Assembly (NCBI GenBank): GCA_013043995.1
Contig: JABEVL010000031.1
Location: 1 to 7,654, forward strand
From: Spirochaetales bacterium
GTDB lineage: Bacteria > Spirochaetota > Spirochaetia > JABEVK01
Direction: 5' to 3'
DNA: 7,654 nucleotides
Shown: piece by piece, positions 1-6,431 of the stretch
Numbering within the stretch: position 1 is the first letter of the stretch
Layout: the number at the start of each line of letters is the position of its first letter
The notes under the pieces: model-generated
Told to the model about the DNA's origin: nothing
The model's input: the letters and a program-made list of their open reading frames with translations, nothing else
Databases searched by the model: none
Position numbers and translations under genes: made by a program

Positions 1-840
1 GAAGTGGGGAAGGGGGTCATCCGGATGGGAAACTTTTTGGCGATCAACCCTGGCGGAGAACGCGAAGAACTTCCGGGCGAAAAAACGCGTGACCCGGCTT
101 TCAATCTTCCGGCTCTTTGGATTGCCGAAGAAGACCGTGACCAGGCAGAACGCGCCGGCTACACGGTTGTCGACGCCCCGTCGATCATTGCGACGCACCT
201 GACAGAAGTCATCAAAAAACACGCCTCAGAAATCCTGGGCCGTCAAGAGGTTCAAAGCCTTGTGGAAACCGTCAAGGCCGATTACCCTGCGGTGGTCGAA
301 GAGACCCTCAAACTGTTTGGACTGGGTGAACTTCAAAAGGTTTTTCAGGGACTGTTGGCGGAGCAGGTTTCAATTCGCAACCTTGTCGTCATTTTGGAAA
401 CCCTGGCTGACTATGGCCCTGTGACAAAAGATGTGGGCTTTTTGATCGAAAAGGTCCGGCAAGCCCTTTCGCGTCAAATTTGCTTGCAATACGCCGACGA
501 TACCAAGACGTTGCGGGTTCTAACGCTTGACCCCGCCCTTGAACAAAAGATCATTGAGTCAAGGCACGACAGTGTGACAGGCCCTGTGGCGGCTTTGGAG
601 CCCGAACTGATGCGGGCTTGGATTAACGCCGTCACCAATTCCTTTCGTTCGACGCAAAGTGCCGGACAACTTCCGATTTTGCTGACCAGCGAAGCGGCCA
701 GGCCTCTGGTCAAAAACAGCACGCTCCGTGACATTCCTGATTTAACTGTTCTTTCGGTGCCTGAAATTGCCTCAGGTATCCGGGTTGAGTCCATTGGCGA
801 AATTCAACTAGCGCCCGATACGCAGAGGAACTCGGCATGA
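1..840 (+). CDS. flhA: FlhA, flagellar export gate protein, C-terminal cytoplasmic part (5' truncated by window edge)
   Basis: The reading frame is open to the left edge (first codon GAA) and ends at TGA 838-840, giving 279 residues. The opening stretch EVGKGVIRMGNFLAINPGG matches the linker/start of the FlhA cytoplasmic domain, where the family has a pattern like VARGExxxxxxLAMNPG. Further family signatures are PALWI near residue 38, the block VDAPSIIATHLTEVIKKHA, and LGELQKVFQGLLAEQVSIRNLVVILE, which is highly typical of the FlhA/InvA family. FlhA is normally about 690-700 residues, so the missing N-terminal portion with its membrane helices lies upstream. In the family this domain forms a ring below the export gate and docks chaperone-substrate complexes. 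It is followed 38 bases later by flhF, the usual neighbour. The frame starts within the gene, so the GTG at 4-6 is an internal valine, not a start. Identification is firm. Confidence 0.97.
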   Translation, partial: EVGKGVIRMGNFLAINPGGEREELPGEKTRDPAFNLPALWIAEEDRDQAERAGYTVVDAPSIIATHLTEVIKKHASEILGRQEVQSLVETVKADYPAVVEETLKLFGLGELQKVFQGLLAEQVSIRNLVVILETLADYGPVTKDVGFLIEKVRQALSRQICLQYADDTKTLRVLTLDPALEQKIIESRHDSVTGPVAALEPELMRAWINAVTNSFRSTQSAGQLPILLTSEAARPLVKNSTLRDIPDLTVLSVPEIASGIRVESIGEIQLAPDTQRNSA

Positions 841-878
841 GGTTTTTTCGCATCGGTTTTAGAGGAGTTTGACCAATC

Positions 879-2078
879 ATGCACGAATATTTTACCGAAA
901 GCGGTGAAACCTTTCAGGAAGCTCTCGAAAAAGTCAAAATGAAATACGGGCCTTCCGCCCAGATCGTCTCACACCGCACAGTTTCGTTGGGCGGATTTCT
1001 TGGGTTTTTCCAAAAGGACGGGGTTGAGGTTTCAGGCTATTTGAGGCACGACTGGGCGGCGCAAGAAAAGGCCAAACTCGAAGAAGAAAAAAAGAAGATT
1101 CTTGCCAATGTCGTGCAGAAAGCCCAGTCCGAGGAAAAGAAACTCGACCAATTCAAAGTCGTTTTGGATGAGATGAAGGCGCTCAAAAAACAGCTGGATG
1201 AGCTCCCAGAAAAAATGCCTCTCCCTGAGGTTGTGAAAGCTCAAAGCGAACACCCCGGTCTTGAACGCCTGCAGTCCCTGCTTGAAGACAACGATTTTTC
1301 ACCTCCATTTATTCGCATGATTTTGGACCGCGTCAAACGCGAGTGCAGCATGTCTGACCTTGACAACGAAGCAGCCCTGGAACAAAAAGTTGCAGGTTGG
1401 ATTGCCGAGGCGATCAGCATTTTTGAGGAAGGTTCTGGGCCGACCCCTCGTATTTTTATCCTTGTGGGACCGACAGGGGTTGGAAAAACAACAACGATAG
1501 CCAAATTGGCGGCGGTCTACGGCTTGGGTTTTGGCGGTCAAAAGCCGCACAAGCTCTCGCTGATTACAATTGATAATTACCGTATCGGCGCCAAGATTCA
1601 GATTGAGGCTTATGGGGACATCATGAAAATTCCCGTCAGCTGTGTCGAAAGCGTCGAATCCCTGCGTCAACGCATCGAACTCGACGCAGGCCTTGATATG
1701 ATCTTGATTGACACCATAGGAAAGAGCCCCAAAGATTTTGTGAAGTTGGCCGAGATGCGGCAATTGCTGGAGGCCGCGGGCCGTTCCAGCGAGGTTCACC
1801 TTGCCGTCAGTGCCACCACAAAAACCAAAGACATCCGGGATATCTTTCAACAGTTTGAACCCTTCGGGTACCGCTCTTTGGTTTTTACAAAACTGGATGA
1901 AACTTCCGTCGTGGGGAATCTTATTTCCCTCGCCTGGGAAAGAAATAAGCCTGTTTCGTTTATCACCGACGGACAGAGTGTTCCCCAGCATATTCAAAGG
2001 GCTTCAACAGGTCTCCTTCTGGAGCGTCTTGTGGGATTTCATCCCGACAACCTCAAAACTGTGAAAAAGGAAAAATAA
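879..2078 (+). CDS. flhF: FlhF, SRP-type GTPase for flagellar placement
   Basis: A 399-residue protein with the three-part FlhF layout. The N-terminal B domain (about 1-58) contains YFTESGETFQEAL and GGFLGFFQKDGVEVSGY. A charged, probably coiled-coil linker spans about 60-110, followed by an N-domain-like helical part (about 125-185). The SRP-family G domain starts near 190: P-loop GPTGVGKTTT 197-206, TIDNYRIGA 230-238, G3 DTIGKSP 278-284, G4 TKLDET 338-343 region, and TDGQSVPQHIQ 363-373. FlhF is a relative of Ffh and FtsY that dimerises on GTP and helps set the site of flagellar basal-body assembly at the membrane. The ATG at 879 is preceded by GAGGAG (862-867) with somewhat long spacing (11 bases). 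The N-terminus aligns with the family, so the start is accepted. The stop overlaps the flhG start (TAATG). The G3 motif reads DTIGK instead of the usual DTAGR. The N-terminal pattern is spirochaete-like from memory. Family assignment is firm. Confidence 0.97.
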   Translation: MHEYFTESGETFQEALEKVKMKYGPSAQIVSHRTVSLGGFLGFFQKDGVEVSGYLRHDWAAQEKAKLEEEKKKILANVVQKAQSEEKKLDQFKVVLDEMKALKKQLDELPEKMPLPEVVKAQSEHPGLERLQSLLEDNDFSPPFIRMILDRVKRECSMSDLDNEAALEQKVAGWIAEAISIFEEGSGPTPRIFILVGPTGVGKTTTIAKLAAVYGLGFGGQKPHKLSLITIDNYRIGAKIQIEAYGDIMKIPVSCVESVESLRQRIELDAGLDMILIDTIGKSPKDFVKLAEMRQLLEAAGRSSEVHLAVSATTKTKDIRDIFQQFEPFGYRSLVFTKLDETSVVGNLISLAWERNKPVSFITDGQSVPQHIQRASTGLLLERLVGFHPDNLKTVKKEK

Positions 2079-2968
2079 TGGCAGATCAAGCTGAAAAACT
2101 TCGTGAACTTGTCAAGGCCCTCAACCCCGAGACTCCCACTTCGGCTCCCAAACCCGAAGGAAAGAAAAAAACCAGGGTGGTCACGATCACGTCGGGAAAA
2201 GGCGGGGTCGGCAAAACCAATATGTCGGTCAACCTTGCCATCGCTTATGCCCGGATGGGGAAAAAAGTCATTCTTCTGGACGCTGACCTGGGCTTAGCTA
2301 ATGTGAACGTCGTTTTGGGCGTCATTCCTAAGTACACGCTTTATCACATGATTCGTCAACAAAAGACGATGAGGGAAATTCTGACGCCTACCGATTACGG
2401 CATTCAGTTTGTCGCGGGCGCCTCGGGTTTTACCAAGATCGCGAACATGAGCGACTCCGAACGGGCGGCCTTTATCCAGGAACTTTCGACACTTTCAGAG
2501 GCTGACATTCTGATTGTGGATACTTCTGCGGGTGTCACTAAAAACGTCTTGGACTTCGTTGCGGCGGCGGATGACACCCTGATCATCACGACTCCCGAGC
2601 CTACGGCCATCACAGATGCATACGGCATCATCAAAATCATCGCCACGGAGTTCAGCGTTGCTGATATGGGTCTCAAACTCATCGTCAACCGGGTTCAGTC
2701 CGTTGTCGAAGGGAAGCGGGTGGCGGAACGCGTGATCAATATTGCCAGCCAGTTTTTGAACGTTAAGGTGGATTATCTTGGGTTTGTTTACGAGGATCCC
2801 ATCGTCCAAAGCTCCGTTCTTCGGCAGCGCCCCTTCTTAATTCAAGATCCCAAAAGCAGGGCCAGCCAGTGCCTGATGAACATCGTGAACCGTATGGAAA
2901 AAGTAGATTTTCGCGAGGGAAGGGGGATTCATGGGTTTCTTGACCGACTTTTGGGACGTTCGGTATGA
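2078..2968 (+). CDS. flhG: FlhG (YlxH/FleN), MinD-type ATPase controlling flagellar number
   Basis: A 296-residue MinD/ParA-family ATPase. The deviant Walker A motif SGKGGVGKTN lies at 39-48 with the two diagnostic lysines K41 and K46. Next come LLDADLGLANVNVVLG 66-81 (switch I region), IVDTSAG 146-152 (switch II), TTPEPTAITDAYGIIK 171-186 (typical of FlhG/MinD) and LIVNRV 201-206. The extreme N-terminus carries DQAEKLRELV (from residue 3). This fits the DQAxxLR activator helix by which FlhG of other bacteria stimulates the FlhF GTPase. The C-terminus (GIHGFLDRLLGR, 283-294) looks like a short amphipathic membrane-targeting helix, as in MinD/FlhG; that part is inference. The ATG shares one base with the flhF stop and uses AAGG inside the flhF 3' end, so translation is probably coupled. 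Together FlhF and FlhG set the number and location of flagella. In a spirochaete these would be periplasmic flagella. An alternative reading as a plain MinD is unlikely given the motif and neighbours. Confidence 0.96.
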   Translation: MADQAEKLRELVKALNPETPTSAPKPEGKKKTRVVTITSGKGGVGKTNMSVNLAIAYARMGKKVILLDADLGLANVNVVLGVIPKYTLYHMIRQQKTMREILTPTDYGIQFVAGASGFTKIANMSDSERAAFIQELSTLSEADILIVDTSAGVTKNVLDFVAAADDTLIITTPEPTAITDAYGIIKIIATEFSVADMGLKLIVNRVQSVVEGKRVAERVINIASQFLNVKVDYLGFVYEDPIVQSSVLRQRPFLIQDPKSRASQCLMNIVNRMEKVDFREGRGIHGFLDRLLGRSV

Positions 2969-3001
2969 GAGGCTTGTCTTGACCGGATGTCGGTTCCTCT
3001 T
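2967..3001 (+). other. Weak imperfect hairpin just after flhG
   Basis: GAGAGG (2967-2972, overlapping the flhG stop) can pair with CCTCTT (2996-3001) including one G-T wobble. Inside it ACCG (2982-2985) can pair with CGGT (2991-2994) around a five-base loop, but the two arms are separated by an unpaired asymmetric stretch. A short T-run (3000-3003) follows. It could act as a weak attenuator or an mRNA processing site between flhG and the next gene. The stem is broken and the T-tract short, so I do not call it a terminator. Confidence 0.25.
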
Positions 3002-3015
3002 TTAAGCTGAAGGAT

Positions 3016-3028
3016 GAGGGAGAGGGGG
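3016..3028 (+). promoter_or_regulatory. Strong purine-rich Shine-Dalgarno for the gene at 3037
   Basis: Two GAGGG-type cores (GAGGG 3016-3020 and GAGGGGG 3022-3028) lie upstream, the nearer one eight bases before the ATG at 3037. This fixes the start of the following membrane protein. The ATG at 3014 lies in a different frame and is not used. Confidence 0.7.
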
Positions 3029-3036
3029 ATTTCAGA

Positions 3037-3660
3037 ATGTCGTGGAAAGTAGCAGGAGGCGTCGCCGCTGGGGCGTTCCTGCTTTCGATGATCAGTGCAG
3101 GTGTAGGCGGCTCTCCCTTCCTCGAAATGTTCCTGAGGGCTCTTTTCTGGGGGGCCCTGGCATTGGGGAGTTCATTGGGGATCGAGTTCCTTTTGCGAAG
3201 AACGCTCCCTGAGCTTTTTGTCCTGCCTGAAGCCAAGAGTCAGGAGTTTGGGCAGTTTTCGAATGAAACCGGTACCAGGGTGGACATTACCTTGGACCCG
3301 GAGCAGCCCTTTGCGCAGGGTGAGGCGCCGGAGCCCTCCGAGGGTGAGGGTGGGAGCTTCCCGTCCCGGCCGATTTCGATGGCAAGCTCGTCCACGCCAG
3401 CAGAGGCTATGCTGCAGGCGGCTGACTCGGGGGAAGAACTTCCTGAAATCGGTTCTTTTCTGGAGTCCTTTCGTCCACAGGCCATTTTGGACGGCGAGCT
3501 GGAGGATGGCGGGGCGCCGACGGCGTCGGGGTCCAGTTCAACATCCTGGAGTTCAGGAGATTCGAGGACGCCGACGGGGGACGTGATTCTCGATGGGCAG
3601 GCGCATGATCCAACGGTTTTGGCGAAGGCCGTGCAAACCGTCTTAAAAAAAGGCCAATAA
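3037..3660 (+). CDS. Uncharacterised two-helix membrane protein between flhG and fliA
   Basis: A 207-residue protein I cannot assign to a named family. Two hydrophobic segments open it: about 5-23 (VAGGVAAGAFLLSMISAGVG) and about 30-53 (MFLRALFWGALALGSSLGIEF), followed by RR at 54-55. This suggests a helical hairpin with both ends on the same side, the tail probably cytoplasmic by the positive-inside rule. Residues 60-180 form a low-complexity, acidic, Ser/Pro/Gly-rich region. The last 26 residues regain a structured look: VILDGQAHDPTVLAKAV then a lysine-rich end. ILDG occurs twice (150-153 and 184-187). The start is fixed by a strong Shine-Dalgarno. The AAGGA motif of fliA overlaps its stop, so fliA translation is likely coupled to it. 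Spirochaete flagellar operons have, to my recollection, a hypothetical gene in this slot. The context suggests a flagellar or FlhF/FlhG-linked membrane factor, but the sequence itself does not show a function. Confidence 0.88.
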   Translation: MSWKVAGGVAAGAFLLSMISAGVGGSPFLEMFLRALFWGALALGSSLGIEFLLRRTLPELFVLPEAKSQEFGQFSNETGTRVDITLDPEQPFAQGEAPEPSEGEGGSFPSRPISMASSSTPAEAMLQAADSGEELPEIGSFLESFRPQAILDGELEDGGAPTASGSSSTSWSSGDSRTPTGDVILDGQAHDPTVLAKAVQTVLKKGQ

Positions 3661-3669
3661 GGAAAGAGG

Positions 3670-4458
3670 ATGTCGGAAAACGTCTTGGAAGAACACTCGG
3701 AAGCTCAGGCTTGGTTAGAATACAAAAAGACTCGTAATCCGAAGCTTCGCGATTCCTTTATCCGTCAGTACGCACCCCTCGTGCGCTACGTGGCAGGTAA
3801 GGTTGCTATGGGCCTTCCTCAGAATGTCGATTACGACGATCTGGTCGGTTTTGGCGTCTTTGGACTGATCGACGCCATCGACAAGTTTGACCCTGAAAAA
3901 CACGTCAAGTTCAAAACCTATGCCGTCACCAGAATTCGGGGAGCCATTTTCGACGAACTCAGGGCGATCGATTGGGTGCCGCGTTCTGTCAGGCAAAAGT
4001 CTCGGGAGGTCGAAGAGGCGATCGTCAATCTTGAGTCGCGTTTGGGCCGCCAGGTCAGCGACCAGGAAATTGCAGGTGAATTGGGCATGAGCGAAGAAGA
4101 CTTTAACGACACCATGCTCAAAATCAGCGGCACCTCGATGCTATCTCTCAACGACGTTTGGTACACCGGGGACGAAAACGACAAGGTCTCGATTGTCGAA
4201 AGCATCGAATCTCCCCAAACGTTGAACCCCGATAACATCGTGGAACGCGAGGTGGTGCGAAAGGTCATCATCGAAGCGTTGCAAGAGCTGCCAGAAAAGG
4301 AAAAAAAAGTTCTTATCTTGTACTATTACGAGGATTTGACTCTAAAAGAGATCGGCAAGGTTCTGGAAGTCACCGAGTCACGGATCAGCCAACTCCATAC
4401 AAAAGCCATCCTGCGCTTGAGAGCCCGTTTGATGAATGCCCGGAAGGGCATCTTTTAG
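3670..4458 (+). CDS. fliA: Flagellar sigma factor FliA/WhiG (sigma-28 family)
   Basis: A 262-residue sigma-70-family factor without region 1.1, the usual size for FliA/WhiG. Region 2 spans about 28-105 with YAPLVRYVAGKV, the DYDDLVGFGVFGLIDAIDKF block at 54-73, and KFKTYAVTRIRGAIFDELRA 80-99 followed by DWVPRSVR. This last segment, which includes region 2.4 (reading the -10 element), is strongly conserved in FliA. Region 3 runs about 108-185. Region 4 (about 205-255) has LPEKEKKVLILYYYEDLTLKEIG and the helix-turn-helix TLKEIGKVLEVTESRISQLHT 224-244. It directs RNA polymerase to late flagellar and chemotaxis promoters. Some spirochaete annotations call this gene whiG. AAGGA (3659-3663) overlaps the upstream stop and sits six bases before ATG, supporting coupled translation. 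No FlgM-like anti-sigma gene was recognised in the window. A tract of eight A's in the gene is discussed separately. Confidence 0.96.
   Translation: MSENVLEEHSEAQAWLEYKKTRNPKLRDSFIRQYAPLVRYVAGKVAMGLPQNVDYDDLVGFGVFGLIDAIDKFDPEKHVKFKTYAVTRIRGAIFDELRAIDWVPRSVRQKSREVEEAIVNLESRLGRQVSDQEIAGELGMSEEDFNDTMLKISGTSMLSLNDVWYTGDENDKVSIVESIESPQTLNPDNIVEREVVRKVIIEALQELPEKEKKVLILYYYEDLTLKEIGKVLEVTESRISQLHTKAILRLRARLMNARKGIF
4301..4308 (+). other. A8 homopolymer in fliA (possible slippage site)
   Basis: Codons GAA AAA AAA (4300-4308, encoding EKK at 211-213) make a run of eight A's and a zero-frame A_AAA_AAA heptamer followed by G. The -1 frame here contains no stop until the end of fapA. The encoded EKxK stretch at the start of sigma region 4 is normal for the family, so the tract may be no more than a consequence of the protein sequence. 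Confidence 0.3.
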
Positions 4459-4460
4459 GA

Positions 4461-4474
4461 CGACCTGAGGGTCG
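4461..4474 (+). promoter_or_regulatory. Small perfect hairpin directly before the fapA Shine-Dalgarno
   Basis: CGACC (4461-4465) and GGTCG (4470-4474) form a perfect five-base-pair, G+C-rich stem with loop TGAG. It lies three bases after the fliA stop and immediately before AAAGGAGGG. With no T-run after it, it is not a terminator. It may keep the ribosome-binding site exposed, or mark an mRNA processing point between fliA and fapA. A five-pair stem can arise by chance. Confidence 0.4.
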
Positions 4475-4483
4475 AAAGGAGGG
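4475..4483 (+). promoter_or_regulatory. Near-consensus Shine-Dalgarno that selects the TTG start of fapA
   Basis: AAAGGAGGG is an almost ideal anti-16S match. It ends four bases before TTG at 4488 (AGGAGG core to TTG: five bases), so it decides for the TTG start. The next candidate in frame, ATG at 4518, would lie over 30 bases from this site. Confidence 0.8.
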
Positions 4484-4487
4484 ATTT

Positions 4488-6431
4488 TTGTTCACCCTCG
4501 AACAACTCAAAGATTATATGCGCCAGAGGGCGGAAGAAGACCGTGCGCTCCGCTCGGTCACCGTGACGGGGGGAACTCTGGAAGAGGCCTTGGAAAGCGC
4601 TTGCCAGGAGCTCGACATCCCTCTCAAGCGTCTGGAATTTGACGTCCTTCAAAAGGGCTCACCGGGCAACTTGGGTTTCGGCAAACGCCCTTGGACGGTG
4701 CTGGCTTTTGAAGCGAAGTCCAAAGCCGCCTTGCAAGGGACAGAGAAGGCCGATTTCCTGCCGGAACTCGATGCCCAGCAGCAACTGGTCGAAGAGAACG
4801 AAGATGGCCACGTTTGGGTGAGACTTTGGCACGATGGCGCCTACCTCAAGGTGACCAAACCCAAGGGCAACGGCAAGGCGGCCACCGAAGAAGATGCCTT
4901 GAGCATCCTGCACCAACGGAACGTTCGCGATATTAACCGTCAGGTGGTCAAAGGGGCCCTCAAACTCGTCACGGGAACCTACGGCAAGGTGGGAGAATAC
5001 ACGCACAACCCGGCCAACGATACACTCATGTCGGTAGAAGTGGACGATCAAGAAATGCGGGCCTCGGTCATCCTCACTCCTCCTGGACCCAACGGGGCCG
5101 ACATCTCCGCCGAGGAAATCGAACATTTTCTCAAGAATAACGGCGTTGTTCACGGTGTTTTGTCCCTCGAAATCGAAAAGCTGGTGGACCAACCCGAGTA
5201 CAATAAAAAAATCACCGTGGCGGCGGGGACAAAACCCCTTCCAGGACAGGACGCCAAGATCATTTACAACTTCGATACAACCTTACGTATCAAACCCAAG
5301 GAAATTGAGGGACGAGTCGATTTCAAGGAACTCAACACGATCAAGAACGTCCTTAAAAATGAGGAACTTGCCCGCAAGGAACCCGCGCAGAGGGGCGTCG
5401 CCGGAAGAACCGTTACAGGCAGGAGTTTGCCGACACGTGACGGCCGCGATGTGCAGTTTCAGCTGGGGAATAACGTCGCCTTGTCCAAGGACGGGCTTCG
5501 CGTCCTCTCAACCTCGGATGGTCAGGTGATGCTGCTTCAGGACCACATCACCGTGGAAACGGTCATGATCATCCCAGGGAACGTCAATAATTCCGTCGGC
5601 AACATCAATTTCCTTGGGAGCGTGATCGTCAAAGGCAGCGTGGATGACGGCTTTACTGTCAAGGCCGTTGGAAATATTGAGGTCATGGGCAACGTCGGAA
5701 AGGCCTTTCTTGAGACCCACGCCGATATCGTCGTCCACCAGGGCATCAACGGAGGGGGGGAGGGGAGCGTGACGGCAGGGCAAAGTCTTTGGTCCAAGTT
5801 TATTCAGAATGCCAAGGTCGAAGCAGGATCCTACGTCATCGTTTCGGACGGCATCCTTCACTCACGGGTCGTTGCCGGTAAAAAGATCCTCTGCAAAGGT
5901 AAGAGGGCCAAGATCGTAGGCGGTTATCTTCGGGCTTCCGAAGAAATCAACGCCTCGAGTTTAGGGGGCATCGGTTCCGACGAGACCGTCCTGGAAGTGG
6001 GCTTTGATCCGAAGTTGAAAGAAGAACTGGACGATCTCGTGAGCCAGAACGAGGCCCTGGAAAAGGCTTTCAACCAGCACAACCTGAACCTTCAGTCCCT
6101 GATGAAACAAGAAAGGATCGTCAAAACCCTTCCCCCTGAAAAATTGGCTCAGAAAAAAGAGGTTTTGTCTAAATACAACGAAACCAAAGCCAAGCTGGAA
6201 CAGCTGAAAACAATCCTTGAAAAAAAACAAGGCGAGTTGGAAGCTCTCAGATTTTCCGGCAAAATCTCTTCTTCTGGGGCGATCTATCCTGGAACCCGGC
6301 TCATCATCAAGGACATTACCTATGATGTGATTCGTGAATCCAGCGCCCAAACGTTCATCCGTGACGGGAATATCATCCGTGCCGTGAAGTACGAAGAGAT
6401 TGAAGAAGACGAAATCGTGAGGAGACCCTGA
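4488..6431 (+). CDS. fapA: FapA-like flagellar assembly protein (Jag_N plus DUF342)
   Basis: A 647-residue soluble protein. Residues about 22-76 form a Jag_N domain: SVTVTGGTLEEALESACQEL, then DVLQKGSPGNLGFGKRPWTV with the GxxGxLGFGxxP signature known from KhpB/Jag proteins. The central part is DUF342/FapA: RVDFKELNTIKNV at 276-288, then a repetitive beta-helix-like region about 330-500. That region includes GNVNNSVGNINFLGSVIVKGSV, GGGEGSVTAGQSLWSKFIQNA, GILHSRVVAGKKI and KIVGGYLRASEEINASSLGG. A long charged coiled coil follows (about 505-588), then a short beta-rich C-terminal domain (590-647). The start is TTG, chosen from the strong Shine-Dalgarno; ATG at codon 11 is the fallback and would leave Jag_N intact. 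DUF342 proteins are often encoded in flagellar operons, and a Vibrio member is reported to assist flagellation. The molecular role here, perhaps RNA- or cell-pole-related, is inferred. The name should not be confused with the FapA of functional amyloid. Its stop overlaps the next start (TGATG). Confidence 0.92.
   Translation: MFTLEQLKDYMRQRAEEDRALRSVTVTGGTLEEALESACQELDIPLKRLEFDVLQKGSPGNLGFGKRPWTVLAFEAKSKAALQGTEKADFLPELDAQQQLVEENEDGHVWVRLWHDGAYLKVTKPKGNGKAATEEDALSILHQRNVRDINRQVVKGALKLVTGTYGKVGEYTHNPANDTLMSVEVDDQEMRASVILTPPGPNGADISAEEIEHFLKNNGVVHGVLSLEIEKLVDQPEYNKKITVAAGTKPLPGQDAKIIYNFDTTLRIKPKEIEGRVDFKELNTIKNVLKNEELARKEPAQRGVAGRTVTGRSLPTRDGRDVQFQLGNNVALSKDGLRVLSTSDGQVMLLQDHITVETVMIIPGNVNNSVGNINFLGSVIVKGSVDDGFTVKAVGNIEVMGNVGKAFLETHADIVVHQGINGGGEGSVTAGQSLWSKFIQNAKVEAGSYVIVSDGILHSRVVAGKKILCKGKRAKIVGGYLRASEEINASSLGGIGSDETVLEVGFDPKLKEELDDLVSQNEALEKAFNQHNLNLQSLMKQERIVKTLPPEKLAQKKEVLSKYNETKAKLEQLKTILEKKQGELEALRFSGKISSSGAIYPGTRLIIKDITYDVIRESSAQTFIRDGNIIRAVKYEEIEEDEIVRRP

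Noticed and set aside
276..283. GCCGATTA, resembling a sigma-28 -10 element, inside flhA
   Set aside because: No TAAA-like -35 lies at the required distance (about 15 bases), and the site is deep inside a conserved coding region. Similar GCCGAT words at 3370, 4749 and 5719 fail the same way.
1299..1997. 232-codon open frame on the minus strand
   Set aside because: It is antisense to the well-matched G domain of flhF, has no recognisable family features or ribosome site, and is explained by the codon bias of flhF.
2763..3236. 157-codon minus-strand frame covering the flhG-membrane protein gap
   Set aside because: It overlaps two supported plus-strand genes, and its translation shows no domain signature. 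The gap it covers contains the ribosome site of the plus-strand gene.
3625..3660. A7 tract at the end of the membrane protein gene as a frameshift site into fliA
   Set aside because: The -1 frame from the tract is not the fliA frame and soon hits a stop, so it would only extend the tail by a few dozen residues.
3580..3660. C-terminal helix of the membrane protein as a FlgM-like anti-sigma segment
   Set aside because: It is suggestive only by its place upstream of fliA. The residues do not match the FlgM C-terminal pattern, so no such call is made.
4488..4523. TATATG preceded by TTGTTC as a promoter inside the start of fapA
   Set aside because: The spacing is about 21 bases, too long, and the elements match poorly.
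4659..5192. 177-codon open frame on the minus strand
   Set aside because: It lies fully antisense to the Jag_N/DUF342 gene, and its composition is that of a shadow frame.
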